Part shown: positions 1 to 10,774 of the stretch, one piece after another
Position numbering within the stretch: position 1 is the first letter of the stretch
Layout of the letters: each line of letters starts with the position of its first letter
Assembly: GCA_958450365.1 (NCBI GenBank)
Contig: CAUEEP010000133.1
Span: forward strand, 248,001-312,000
Direction: 5' to 3'
From: Mesorhabditis belari
Taxonomy: Eukaryota; Nematoda; Chromadorea; Rhabditida; Rhabditidae
Length of the DNA: 64,000 nt
Translations under genes and position numbers: made by a program
Notes under the pieces: generated by a model
The model's database searches: none
Told to the model about the DNA's origin: nothing
Seen by the model: the letters and a program-made list of their open reading frames with translations, nothing else

Positions 1-770
1 TTCCAGCCGAGCGCCTCGATTTTCTCATGAGTTTGCTGTGTGAGGTTTTGCGTTGTCGTGCACGAGTCGGACTCTCGACGATTTAAGCCCCAATTTCTTC
101 AAAGCGTTGTTAACTCTTATTGATTGCTTTGCGTAGAGGTCGGCATCAACTGTTTCTTTAGGTTTCAACAGCTCATAATGCACCAATCCTTTTACATTTC
201 ACCAGCAACATAGCATGATCTTTTTCCCATGGATGTCGGGTTTGGGTGTTTGCCCAATGGAGAGCGATTAGTTTTTTTCATTTTATATTCTCATAGCTAA
301 CCCATGTCTCATCAGAATTCAAAATTCTACTGGAAAAATCGTGTGATTTGAAGTTTTGAAGCAAGATTGAGCAAGCTGAGACGTGTAATTTTATTGATTT
401 GAGTCAGTTCATGAGGAACCCATTTTCCAACGCGGCTCTTTTTCCAAAGTTGATGCAAATCATTTTCAATTGTCCTATGAGATACCTCAAAAAAATTCTG
501 CTAGCTCACAAAGAGTTAGTGTTGTCGTCAATAATTTGAAGGAAATGTTCGTTTGGCACTTTTGACGGGGGGTTTACCCTTTGGCTCATCATGGAGGCTT
601 TCATCAGCATTTTGAAAACATTCAAAACCATCTCTGACATTGACGCTCACTAATACTATCATATTCAAAAAGATTTAAAAATGATGCGATGAGATTCAGC
701 CCTCGATTTTCCTTGTTTAAAATCATAGAATAAAGCAGCTCAAATACGAAATTTTTCGTCCTCGATTTTT
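1..770 (-). pseudogene. mariner transposase relic, cut by the window edge
   Basis: Read on the minus strand, frame-shifting translations give the order of a mariner transposase: an N-terminal DEKF...YDFKQGKS block near 760-690, ISERQCQRWF near 650-620, a WVPHEL block near 430-410, an ILNSDETWVSYEN block with the first catalytic Asp near 330-280, a CCW block near 210-200, and VHDNAKPHTANSHEKIEALG with the second catalytic Asp near 60-5. In-frame stops and shifts occur throughout, so it is dead. The third catalytic Asp region would lie outside the window. It is the same subfamily as the relic at 21.5-22.6 kb (shared DEKFR...KQGKS start). Confidence 0.85.
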
Positions 771-945
771 GTGGCAGAAATTGAACGGCTAGAGATGTTC
801 TAAATGTTCTAAATTGAACGGCGTTCTAAATGTTTTTTATTCTATCTATCTATCTAAAGACTTGTTTATATTTATGAAAAAAGCGGGAAATTATTGCTTT
901 TCAAAGTTGAAAATACAAAAAATAGCAAACCGATATTTCATGATT

Positions 946-1011
946 GCCAACCTAATTTATATAAAGCATGAGAGACGTCTGTTCTTATGCTTTATCTAAA
1001 TTAGGTTGGCA
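946..1011. repeat. short perfect-armed hairpin
   Basis: CCAACCTAATTTA...AAAGCAT on the left pairs with ATGCTTT...TAAATTAGGTTGG on the right, leaving a loop of about 20 bases. It looks like a very small foldback element. No coding potential was seen. Confidence 0.6.
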
Positions 1012-1097
1012 TTCCTGTCCGTCTGTGCTCAGTCATTGGCAAAAAAGGGCAGGGCTTAGATTGAGCGGAAAACGTGGACCTCCCCAGTGAAAAACGC

Positions 1098-1384
1098 GAA
1101 CGTTAGTGAGCGTTCGAGAGCGCTAGCGAGCGCTAGTGAGCGTTCGAGAGCGCTAGTGAGCGAGAGCGTTCGAGAGCGCTAGCGAGCGCTAGTGAGCGTT
1201 CGAGAGCGCTAGTGAGCGTTCGAGAGCGCTAGTGAGCGTTCGAGAGCGCTAGTGAGCGTTCGAGAGCGCTAGTGAGCGTTCGAGAGCGCTAGTGAGCGTT
1301 CGAGAGCGCTAGTGAGCGTTCGAGAGCGCTAGTGAGCGTTCGAGAGCGCTAGTGAGCGTTCGAGAGCGCTAGTGAGCGTTTTCC
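1098..1384. repeat. 20-bp minisatellite (AGTGAGCGTTCGAGAGCGCT)n
   Basis: About 14 near-identical copies of a 20-bp unit; a few early units read AGCGAGCGCT. The array is bracketed by AGCGGAAAACG on the left and its reverse complement CGTTTTCCGCT on the right, suggesting expansion inside a small inverted-repeat element. It is much more GC-rich than its surroundings. Confidence 0.9.
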
Positions 1385-2093
1385 GCTGGTCTAATGATAA
1401 ATCAGTTGATTTTTTGATTCTTTAAATTGCCTAAAAAGAAATTAACAAAATATTTTCTACAAAGCCTATTCATAGGCTGATAATGAACCTTTTCCGAGAA
1501 AATTTCTCAAGAAATCGTCTCAAAATCTCCAGGGATTTTTTTTGTCTTGAATTATTTTAGAAAGAAATATTTGCTATTCAAGAAAACAGGAAATTCAAGT
1601 TCTCGGAAAATCCAGCTATTAGCTTTGACCTTTGACTTGAATCTTTGACATTCTTAGATGTCTTTTGGTCAAGGGAATATTAACAATGATGTTCAAGTGC
1701 TTTTCATATTTGCTGTGAGTTTTAATATTTTATTTTACAGTAACAATATTCTTTTATTATTTTACAATACTTTATTTTAAAGTAACAAATCTTCTTTGTT
1801 AAGCTTTCTTATCTTATATTCTTATCTAAAACTAACTTGAGTTCACCAGAGGATAAGTGTAGCCATACAGGCGAAATGTTAAACCTATTCAAATAAGTTT
1901 AAGTCTAAAGTCTAACAACTATATGTAAATCAAGTACTTGATATTGAAAGGACTTACCCCTGCCAGATTTTCCTTTTCAAGATCTTATCAAGACCTTTTC
2001 AAGATCTGTCAGACTGCTCGTTCAAAATTGTAATCTTAGACCAGATTTCCATTTGAAACCCTCTTAAAACCTAAACATTTTCAACATTTTTAG
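1385..2093. other. AT-rich spacer without a recognisable gene
   Basis: I see no convincing exon, RNA gene or transposon end here. It lies upstream of the first recognisable exon of the receptor at 2.1 kb, so it may hold that gene's promoter, spliced-leader acceptor and a missed 5' exon. Confidence 0.4.
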
Positions 2094-4251
2094 CTAGGCA
2101 TTCTCGGCGTTTTGACTGGTCTCTATGGCTTTCGAGTAGTCCTCAACAGTTCTGTCATCAATGGAATCGTTCGCCATTTTCTTCTTTGCATTACTCTTTC
2201 CGCGACAACGATCAATGCTTGTCATTTGTGTTGGGGAATGCCGAGAGCACTTTGGTTCGATGTTAGACTTAGGAATAGATTATAATTTAATCTATTCACA
2301 CGAATAATGTGGTCCAAACAATACTCAAGCACAGCCTTAAGCTCTAAATTTAGGGAAAAATCGATAGTCTAGCCAGCGGGGTTGAACCCTTGACCTCCAG
2401 ACTAAGATACAGAGCTCTTAGTCAGTCCCTTAGTCAGGCTATGGTGGCAGATTGGATGAAGCTTTTGAATTAAGCTTTTTTATCAAGCTTTTCATGACGC
2501 TATCCTTGCCGAATGCCACGTTTTCTTTATTTGATCAATTCTTAGGTCTGAAAGCGTCAACATTCCCCTTATCGACAATATTTTCGGCTTCATCGCTTTT
2601 GGATTGATCTCAGTGATCTTAATATCAAAGGTTTTCTTTGAAAAGTTAGAGAAATAGAGAAAATTTTAGATTTTATTGGGCATTAATCGCTTTACCGCGA
2701 TTATCTTTGAGGGGAAATTTTATGAAATCATGGAAAAGCACAAAAATTTCCAATACAGTATTTTGATCGGCTATTCGATTCTGATGAGTGCGCCGATGGT
2801 ATTTCGTGGGTTTTTACGATAGGCTTACCTTGAGTAAAAGAGTTTTTAGGCGCTAGGGTCGACTTAGGCTTGTTCTAAGCCTTGACTACCGTAGTTTGGA
2901 ACCCAATTACAAGCTTGTAGCTTGTAACCCAAGTACAACCCGTGTAGATAGTAGCAAAGGCTGAATAGCAACAAGATGCTGTATTTTTATTAAGGATTAC
3001 TCGATATAGTAATCATTATCTAGTAATCAGTATACGGTATCTAAGATAAAGTAGTTGAGGTAGCTGGGATACGTTTTAACCAGCTAATCGAGTTCACAAA
3101 AGTCTCGAAAAGATTTCAATCTTTGAAAGCAATTCACTTTGCCAGAAAGAATGCATTTTGAAAAACACAAAGTACATCTAGAAGTCAAGTCATTTTTCCA
3201 ATTACAGCCGGATTTCGTGTGATTTGGGTGACCGACGGGGTGAACGCGTTCTTTCTCGAAAACAGTCCACACAGTGATCTTTATCTTAATATTTCACAGG
3301 TACAATTCTCAAGAAGATACAAAGAGCCATTGTCTGAAAGAAAACGTTCAACTTTTTCAGATCCATTTAGCTCATGAGACTAAAAAAATGTTAAAGAGTA
3401 CAAAAAGTAATCTATGAAAGGCAGAAAAGGATTGGCTAGATTTAAGAATAGAAAATAAGTCTAATATGCAAATGTTCAGCCTTTTGCCGGCTATGCAACG
3501 ATCATGATTTGTCTCTTCCTTGACACGATCACTTTTATTCTTATTTATCGACGAATGAAAGTGAGATCGTTGGCATTATCAAAAATGTTTCTTCTAGATT
3601 TTTAAACTCAAAAGTTTACATCAACAACGAGCAAATCTGAAGAAGCAATACTTTTTGTTAACACAGGTAAAGATGACTGGAGGTGGAGTAAAGGTGACTG
3701 GAGGTGGAGTAAAGATGACTGGAGCTGGAGTAAAGATGACTGGAGGTGGAGTAAAGATGACTGGAGGTGGAATAAAGATGACTGGAGGTGGAGTAAAGAT
3801 GACTGGAGGTGGAATAAAGATGACTGGAGGTGGAGTAAAGATGACCGGAGCTGGAGTAAAGATGATCAGGCTCAGTTTTGATTTATGATCTTGCAAAGAT
3901 TTTAGGATACTCAAAACTGTAGTAAACTATAATATGTGCGGTTCCAAATAAAAAATCAAAAATTAGCGGCACGGGGGTTTGAACCCGAATCCTTTGCGCT
4001 GTAGAAAAGCCCTTCACTGCCATCACTGCGCCACAGCCACTAGCTACCGGTAGCCCAAACTTTCGACTTATCATTTCCAGATGATGTTCAGTAACGGTGC
4101 TGTTGTAGTGTCAACAGTGGGGATTCTCGTCATTTTAACCTTTACTGCAAACGATATGGCAACTTTTATCTGTTATACAGCTATGTGGCAAGCCTCTTGT
4201 GTTATGGAAGGGTTATTTAAACAGAGATTTTTAGACAAAGAAGGCTTTTAG
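2094..4251 (+). CDS. serpentine (7TM chemoreceptor-type) receptor, possibly degenerate
   Basis: Spliced gene with exons seen at about 2094-2261, 2546-2630, 2670-2809, 3208-3299, 3480-3560 and 4081-4251 (TAG 4249-4251). Hydrophobic segments appear in order: LLCITLSATTINACHL in the first; FGFIAFGLISVILIS running into LGINRFTAIIF (a TM3/loop signature like nematode Srg/Srv-type receptors); YATIMICLFLDTITFILIY followed by basic RRMK (TM5-like); and VVVSTVGILVILTF in the last. The joins 2630/2670 and 3299/3480 keep frame. The joins before exon 2 and exon 4 do not, as I read them, so either a small exon was missed or the gene is broken. The 5' end is unresolved. Family assignment is by motif memory only; nematode receptors of this kind sense soluble or volatile chemicals. 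Confidence 0.6.
2370..2447 (-). repeat. tRNA-like sequence (SINE head candidate)
   Basis: On the minus strand an imperfect A box is followed by a good B box (GGGTTCAACCCC). The anticodon arm does not fold as in a functional tRNA, so this is taken as a tRNA-derived repeat inside the first intron of the receptor gene. Confidence 0.45.
3664..3868. repeat. 21-bp minisatellite (GTAAAGATGACTGGAGGTGGA)
   Basis: Roughly ten copies of a 21-bp unit with GGT/GCT and GGA/GGT variants. Because the unit is a multiple of three it stays open on both strands, giving VKMTGGG-type heptapeptides on + and IFTPPPV-type heptapeptides on -. It lies in an intron of the receptor gene between exons ending at 3560 and starting at 4081. 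It is non-coding in my view. Confidence 0.85.
3965..4040 (-). repeat. tRNA-like SINE head
   Basis: The minus strand reads GTGGCTGTGGCGCAGTGATG with an A-box match, then GGTTCAAACCC as the B box and a 3' half that pairs only partly. It sits 40 bp from the acceptor of the last receptor exon. Its tail side leads into sequence resembling the body of the SINE copies at 14.2, 40.5 and 48.5 kb. Confidence 0.55.
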
Positions 4252-5180
4252 ACTATTTTGTATCGTTTTCTTGCGAGATCGAAGCCATTCTTCTAGAGTC
4301 TTGAAAATAAGAGGTGCTCCAACGATTACAACTGGATGAAAGGTGTGATTTGCAAAGTTTTTTCAAAACTGACATCACTTTTATTCAATATTTGTTGATC
4401 ACTGTTGATTTAAATCCGTTTTTAAAAAGATTTTCAATGCAACGAGCTTCTTGTCTTTTTCGTGAGTTCTGTGTTCGATTTTTCAGATTTACTTTCGTGA
4501 TTCCCGAAGAAATATGGTTTAGTTTTCTGAATTTATCGAATTTCAATCAAATTATAATAAAATTATAATAAAATTTTCATAAAACAGACCTTTTTTGATA
4601 GACCAAACATTTCAATGATTGTCGTTTTGATGGTTTGATTTAAGAGTAAATAGACGACACCGGGGACACCTGAAGAACAGTTTGAGGTTACAGTTAGAGG
4701 GTTACAGTTAGTTACAGTTAGAGGTTACAGTTAGAGGTTACAGTTAATTACAGTTAGAGGTTACAGTTAGAGGTTACAGTTAGTTACAGTTAGAGGTTAC
4801 AGTTAGAGGTTACAGTTAATTACAGTTAGAGGTTACAGTTAGAGGTTACAGTTAGTTACAGTTAGAGGTTACAGTTAGAGGTTACAGTTAGTTACAGTTA
4901 GAGGTTACAGTTAGTTAGATTTACAAACGAAGATGTTCCAAAAGACTTTTTTCGAGTAAAGCTTATTCAGATTAAAAGCCAAGCTTGAGCTTGGTCAGAT
5001 TTAACTCAGATTCAAAGCTGAGTGACTCAGAAAAGCTTCAAAGCTCCTTTAGAGTTCCTATCTTCAGCTAAGGTTTGAATGAGATTACTGTTAGAAAGCT
5101 AGAATGAGAATGAGAATGAGATTATAGTTTAAATTGATAGAAAGCAAAGAGTTCAAAAGTTTAACTGTTTTTGTTTGTCT
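4252..5180. repeat. intergenic spacer with GTTACAGTTAGAG minisatellite
   Basis: Between the + receptor and the - Srt gene, which converge here. Positions about 4678-4918 hold an irregular array built from GTTACAGTTAGAG and a shorter GTTACAGTTA unit. The rest is AT-rich, with small tandem words such as AGAATGAGAATG near 5100. No gene seen. Confidence 0.75.
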
Positions 5181-7861
5181 TTAATCTTTACCGTGACTCC
5201 ACTGCCAAGCGACATGCCCCAAGACCATGAGCGATTGCGGGAAACCGGGCACATAGTTCATAAAAAGATAACCCCAAGCAGCTAAGACGTGAGTCGAACA
5301 AATGATGAATGCTTGGATGTAAAGCTGAAAGACTTTTGTAAGGGAAGGGAAACTCTAAATAGAGTACAGTAATCTAAATGTACTGGAGTACAGTTAGCGT
5401 ACACAAGTACAGTTACATACAGTTACACAAGTACAGTTACACACAAGTACACAAGTACAGTTACATAGAAGGTTAACAGTTTCATGAATTGAACAAAGTT
5501 AGACCAAAGTTAGACCAATCCAAAGGAAAATTCAGGTTCAGTATTCCAGCAAGTTAGCAAAATGAATGCTGTTTTTTCAGACTTGGAAAACAAATTAGAT
5601 ATGAATTTTTGCAGGTTTCCTTTGAATCCTCAAAACCAACCATTCTCTGAGCTTTTGATGCCCCAGTGGCCCATCCCCAATTCTTCGCCGCTTTATAGCA
5701 CATATAGGAATAGATGAAAATGGCGAAAATCGAGACAATCGCATTGTTGGCACGATGTGGAATGTTGTCATAGTAGAGCTAATGGAAAGATTAGGGACTG
5801 AATCAAATTGAATCAACCGATGCACTGTTATCTGTGTAAGGGTTGAAGAACCAAGCGCCGAGTGGAGAATGGAATAGAGCTGATGGGGTGAAGAGGGTGA
5901 TTGACATACCGTAGCAAAGACCAAGGGCACTGAAAGGATGAGTACTGTAGCTAAGAGTAGAGTACTGTAACTGTTGCAAGTATTGTAGTTATTACAGAGT
6001 GCTGTAAGTACCAGATAGTACTAAGAGTACTCACCTGTAAGTACCAGATAGTACTCCAAGAGAGTACTATTCCAAGAGAGTACTATTCCAAGAGAATACT
6101 CCAAGAGAGTACTATTCCAAGAGAGTACTCCAAGAGAGTACTATTCGAAAGAACTAAAGCTACTAGAGTACTGTACTAGCACTAGAGCTACTAGAGTACA
6201 GTACTGTAACCTTCGGAGAATCCTTAACTACGAAAGAATACTGTAACTGACTCACCAAATCACCGTGCACACCTTCTTTGTCAAGAGCTCTGTCACAAAA
6301 TGCCAATCAGCGATCTCAGCCAGACGATTTGTCGCCAACATGATACAGCAACAACAAGATGAAGACCACATTCCTTAAATCAAAATTTCATTGAGAAAAC
6401 ATTCAACTCACCAAGCCCAAGTGTTCCTGTCGTATAGATTAAATGTTGATTTGTGCAAAAGACAGCACCAATCCACATCAAATACCCACTTATCCACGAG
6501 CTCATCACAATCATCGTCAAATCACCTAGAATTGAACTCTCACAAACAAATGTGATTCAAATCAAGGCATTCATTGCCTCAGTATCTACACCTACCGTAA
6601 ATACTGTAATTGGACCCCATGGGGTATTATTAGAGGGGGTACTATTAGAGGGGTGGGGTCCAATTACAGTCTTTACGGTAATTGCTAACTTTACCGTACA
6701 TTGTTTAACTTTTATCTTGACTTATAACAATACACTGATTTCTAAGAAGCAATGATACAGTACACTGATTTCTAAGAAGCAAATCAAATCCAAACCGACC
6801 AATCCCCATGAACACCATGATCATGAATTTTGAATTGAATGAACCATGAATTTTTGACGTTGCCGAATTACGCATCAACTCCTAAAAAGAAATGATAAAT
6901 TAGTTAGCTTTCAAAAACATACCTTTTAGCATGTCATTTCATATCTTGACTTATAACAATACACTGATTTCTAAGAAGCAATGATACAGTACGCTTTCAA
7001 AAACATACCTTTTAGCATGTCATTTCATATCTTGACTTATAACAATACACTGATTTCTAAGAAGCAATGATACAGTACACTGATTTCTAAGAAGCAAATC
7101 AAATCCAAACCGACCAATCCCCATGAACACCATGATCACATAGCAAGGCGATTTCAAAATCAATTTCGCTTTGATCATTCCGATTAAGGAGAGGACATAA
7201 AAGAGCTGAAATCAAAAGTATTATTTGGGTACTATGAGATTATATCCCCAAGCACCGGTCGAGCCGAGTTGATGACTATTTTACGGCCTCCAAAGTTTTC
7301 ACAGAAACTCAACCCTCTAATCCCCCACAAGATCTCATCGTCAGCTCAGTCAGCTACATTTTCCGACCCCGCATCGATAGGTTCTGATCAGTTTTTGAGA
7401 TAGGCTTTTGAGATTTCGAGGAATTTAGGGTGACTACTATTTAAGAAATTCCAATAGGAATACTTTCCAATAGGAAAAAGTATTCCAATAGGAATACTTT
7501 AAATAGTAGTCACTTGGAACACTTTTTCCTATTGGAAAGTATTCCTATTGGAATTCCTTAAATAGTAATCACCCTAAATTCCTCGAAATCTCAAAAGCCT
7601 ATCTCAAAAACTGATCAGAACCTATCGATGCGGGGTCGGAAAATATCTCCGTGGGGCTCCGTGGAGCTCCGTGGGGATACTATCCAATTTGTTGTACTTT
7701 TCGTTTACCATGAAAACTGTTCCAGTTACTTCCAAGTAGATTGCCAATAGTGGTCTCGGTCTTCCCTTTGCAAACCATTCCTCTCTTGTGTGACCCGAAC
7801 AATTGTAGTAATGTGGATCAAGATGTCCGTCTTTTAGCAATGGCCAGAGTCCGTAGATCAT
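5181..7861 (-). CDS. Srt-class serpentine receptor
   Basis: Seven exons on the minus strand: 7861-7709, 7205-7115, 6525-6412, 6373-6256, 5929-5818, 5778-5641 and 5324-5181, totalling 870 nt (289 codons plus TAA), frame kept throughout. Features match the nematode Srt receptor family: an N-terminal YYNCSGHTREEW block, a TM2 region with YVIMVFMGIGD, HLIYTTGTLGLG before TM3, MLATNRLAEI after TM3, an NPYTDN block, HRANNAIVSIFAIFIYSYMCYK (TM6 area) and a C-terminal GHVAWQWSHG. The family is usually somewhat longer; the protein stops right after the WQWSHG motif, where relatives continue. The donor of exon 2 (GTCGGT) is poor, and the HG codon could also be a donor (GTAAAG) to a downstream exon I did not find. 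The ATG at 7861 follows an acceptor by five bases. A chemosensory role is inferred from the family. Confidence 0.8.
5930..6200. repeat. AGAGTACTATTCCA-type tandem words in an Srt intron
   Basis: The intron between exons 4 and 5 is filled with short repeats around the palindrome AGTACT, most regular at about 6035-6140 as a 16-bp unit (CCAAGAGAGTACTATT). A similar low-complexity run, ACACAAGTACAGTT, lies at about 5395-5470 in the final intron. Confidence 0.75.
6595..6678. mobile_element. miniature inverted-repeat element, CCGTAAA family, TA flanks
   Basis: Begins CCGTAAATACTGTAATTGG and ends in the inverted counterpart CCAATTACAGTCTTTACGG, each flanked by TA. The same terminal sequence bounds the longer element at 19205-19481. 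TA duplication is typical of Tc1/mariner-superfamily MITEs. Confidence 0.75.
6775..7145. repeat. tandem duplication including a piece of Srt exon 2
   Basis: About 60 bases at 6776-6836 repeat the 3' part of exon 2 with its donor and intron start (also at 7087-7140). The intervening block with AACATACCTTTTAGC also occurs twice (about 6915-7000 and 7000-7080). The upstream copy lacks the exon's 5' half and acceptor, so it is a non-coding exon fragment in the intron. Confidence 0.7.
7235..7660. mobile_element. palindromic element related to the CCGTATT MITEs
   Basis: Two long arms are near-perfect inverted copies around 7500: ATTTTCCGACCCCGCATCGA...GAATTTAGGGTGACTACT at about 7359-7446 and its reverse complement at about 7556-7645. 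The core repeats TTCCAATAGGAATAC. The arm sequence (CCGACCCC-CATCGATAGG-TTCTGAT) is also the interior of the elements at 41381, 56189 and 56514. The palindrome lies in an Srt intron next to the donor of exon 1. Confidence 0.75.
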
Positions 7862-8398
7862 GAAAACTGAAAGATTTAGAAGAAATCTGATAAATCTGAT
7901 AAATCTGATTCAAGAACAGGATAAAACTAGCCTTTCTGAGGCTTTTCTGAGCAAGTGCTGATTAAGTTCACTGACTCAAAATGTTTTACATTAATATAAA
8001 ATCTGATATCATGTGAGGAAAGGTTAGAAATTCACTAAGAATCAAAAACAAGTACAGTCAGGAAATTGGAGTGTTGTGTAAAGGTTTGAACACTTGAAAA
8101 AGGCTAGGCTATCGAACGAGCTATCGAACAAACTATCGAACAAACTATCGAACGAACTATCGAACGATCTATCGAACGAACTATCGAACTATCAAATGAA
8201 AACTATTCCTGTCGTTGATCGTTGAGAACAAACCGACCACGTGTGATAAACTGAAAGCAAAATACGGATAATGCCCAAGAAAATCTTGTTATCCAATAAT
8301 TTATCTTACAAAAACAGTCAAAAAAAACATGAATACAAGTGAGTATGATTGTATGAAAAGCGGAAAAATCTCAAGGAAATCTCAAAAAAAAGTGTCAT
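7862..8398. other. spacer upstream of the Srt gene with a possible stray exon
   Basis: At 8100-8190 there is a 12-bp tandem repeat (CTATCGAACGAA). On the minus strand near 8265-8215 an acceptor is followed by an open stretch ending FVLNDQRQE and a stop; it could be the last exon of another minus-strand gene, but I could not find partner exons. Confidence 0.35.
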
Positions 8399-8679
8399 TT
8401 TCTGTGTTTATCTCAAAGAACAATGGGGGTTAAATTGGATGTTGGACAATGAATGACAATCAATGGAAATCAAGCGGTTAAAGCTCATTTTTTCAAGAGA
8501 TCTAAATAGATTCTAGTTTCCAGGTTGGTTTTTGAATGAAAAGTTGATGCATACAGTAGGCTATTTATTGATTTTATTGATTCATTTACTCATTTACTAG
8601 ATTCAAGGCTTATTTTGAGATGTTGTTATGTGATTTTAAGATTTATTTCTAAAACTAGACATAATTAGGAATATTTGTA

Positions 8680-9740
8680 TTAGGTTGTCCAGTTATGAAT
8701 GCACGCCTGCTCTTGAACAGCATACACTACTGGACAATGAAATATGATATTTGAAAAAAGATCGTCACTTTCGCGCGTCTGTAACTTCCTTGTCTTTACC
8801 GTATTTCTAAATATTAATATTACCATTGTGTAGCCCTGGAAAAGAGGTTTCAGAAAATGTAGAACACTAATAGTTTAAACTCAAAGACAAGGGAGTTACA
8901 GACGCGCGAAAGTGACGATCGTTTTTTCAAATATCATATTTCATTGTCCAGTACTGTAAGTGCCTAAAGAAACCCACTTTCCCACAACCGGCCTGAGTCG
9001 TCTGCACACAAGCACCAGCATCCACACACCAGCTAAACTTATGACTTTAACTTTAGCTTCACTCATCACTAAAGGCTATACAATTTTATCAAACCCTATT
9101 CTCTACATGCTGTTCAAGATTTCTTATTTATTACAACTTTTCGTGTTTTTGACGTTAAACTAATTAATTTTTGATTTAATTTCCGTGTGGGATGACCGAG
9201 ACAAAGTTTCGTCTTCGTGCCAGCCTTTAGTATGACTTCAAATTGGGCAAAAATGCCGCTGAATCTCATCGAGATCTCCGCAAAGTATTTGGCGAAGATG
9301 CTATTTCGGAAAGCCAGTGTCGCCGATGGTTTCAACGATTTCGAGAAGGAAATCAATCTTTGGAAGACGAAGACCACCAACGACGACCTCCTGCGATCGA
9401 TAATGCAGTACTGAAGCAGGCGATAGAAATGGATCCTCGACAAACTACATGTGAACTTCCAGAAATATTTAGAGTAAGCCGTCAAACAATTTCCGAGCAT
9501 TTACATCAATTGGGGAAAACAAGTCGACAAGGGAAATGGGTTCCTCATCTTCTCAGCAATGCCAATAAAGCTACTCGTGTCACTATGGCGGGTATTCTTC
9601 ATCGTTTGGCAAAAAAATACTGGGTTTTACGATGAAATCCTTACTTGCGATGAAAAATGGATTCAATATGATAATTCTACACGAAAACGGCAATGGCTAG
9701 AGCCTGGTGAGGAGCCAATACCAACACCAAAACCCGACTT
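8680..9740 (+). pseudogene. 3'-truncated mariner with transposase fragment
   Basis: The 5' terminal repeat (TTAGGTTGTCCAGTTATGAA) starts at 8680 after a TA. The transposase starts at 9192 (ATGACCGAGACAAAGTTTCG), has an early in-frame stop, and continues as an open frame 9243-9635 with ISESQCRRWFQRF, the HTH block VSRQTISEHLHQLGK and WVPHLL. It then shifts frame to ILTCDEKWIQYDN with the first catalytic Asp. After PTPKPDF at 9740 it is replaced by host repeat, so catalytic residues two and three are absent. A MITE (8730-8951) is nested in its 5' region. Confidence 0.85.
8730..8951. mobile_element. TA-flanked MITE (CTGGACAATG ends)
   Basis: Inverted arms of about 70 bp: CTGGACAATGAAATATGATA on the left and TATCATATTTCATTGTCCAG on the right, each next to TA. 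The arms also contain the inverted pair CGCGCGTCTGTAACT/AGTTACAGACGCGCG. It is inserted in the 5' region of the truncated mariner. No coding capacity. Confidence 0.85.
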
Positions 9741-10016
9741 CTGTGTTTATCTCAAAGAACAATGGGGGTTAAATTGGATGACAATGAATGACAATCAATG
9801 GAAATCACGCAATTAAAGCTCATTTTTTCAAGAGATCTAAATAGATTCTAGTTTTCAGATTGGTTTTTGAATGGAAATTTGATGCCTACAGTAGGCTATT
9901 TATTGATTTTATTGATTGATTTACTCATTTACTAGATTCAAGGCTTATTTTGAGATGTTGCTATGTGATTCTAAGATTCGTTTTTAAAACTAGACATAAT
10001 TGGGAATATTTGTTGA

Positions 10017-10774
10017 TATTGAGCTTCTTGATTCAAGCTTGATAACGATAGAAAAGTAGTCTCTGAATTTTTGACGTTGCCGAATTACGCATCAACTCCT
10101 AAAAAGAAATGATAAATTAGTTAGCTTTCAAAAACATACCTTTTAGCATGTCATTTCGGGCAAGAACGGAGCGTTGAGGACGAGAAGTCGAAAAATAAAT
10201 AATGAAAATAGGTAAACAAAGGATCACATTTACAAAACAAAAGATCACATAAGTGCTGGACATTTCTAAACATGCTAGAAAATTCCGAAAGACGTGCTTT
10301 TTTATCGGTTCATGCTACTACCCACTTGATTTCTAGATATCGTCGCCTTACTATCGCTTCTCGTCTCTTTTTTTTTTTCTGCACTGGTTGCCTGGCCGAT
10401 ACCAAAAGCTTGGGTGGAATTTTTGTCTTCGAAATGGGATTTAGATTGAGCTTTAACACGCTCAGTTTTTCGTTGGGTAATGTAAGGTATTGGGTAGATA
10501 GCTTTGTAATCTTTGGCTTTTTCTCTTTAATTTTATCAGGAAACAAGAAAAAAAGAACTATAAGAACAAAGGAAAACAAAAAAAAAATGACTTTTAAATG
10601 CAAAGCAATGACAAATCAAATGATCACAAAGCAACTAATCAATAAAGATTTTGACTTATTCTTACAGTTTTTGATGTAATCTACTGTTTCATTAAACATT
10701 GGCTTTTAAAAAAATAATATAAACTTAACTCCATACATATAAAATTAACTCTATACATATAAACTTAACTCCAT
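10017..10774. other. AT-rich spacer with one dispersed repeat
   Basis: About 10062-10157 copies 6847-6942 of the Srt intron (TTGACGTTGCCGAATTACGC...CTTTTAGCATGTCATTTC) almost exactly. The remainder, including the open frames around 10270-10680, is low-complexity A/T-rich sequence with no family resemblance that I recognise. Confidence 0.6.

Larger units (their letters stand above)
8399..10016. repeat. 280-bp direct repeats flanking a mariner
   Basis: About 8399-8679 and 9741-10016 are direct copies (both begin TGTTTATCTCAAAGAACAAT and end near GGAATATTTGT) with few substitutions. The first copy ends where a mariner terminal repeat starts, and the second replaces the 3' third of that mariner. 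This arrangement suggests unequal repair or a nested duplication rather than simple insertion. Confidence 0.8.

Noticed and set aside
3621..3914. Proline-rich (IFTPPPV) frame resembling a structural protein
   Set aside because: It is antisense to a 21-bp minisatellite in an intron, without start or splice context.
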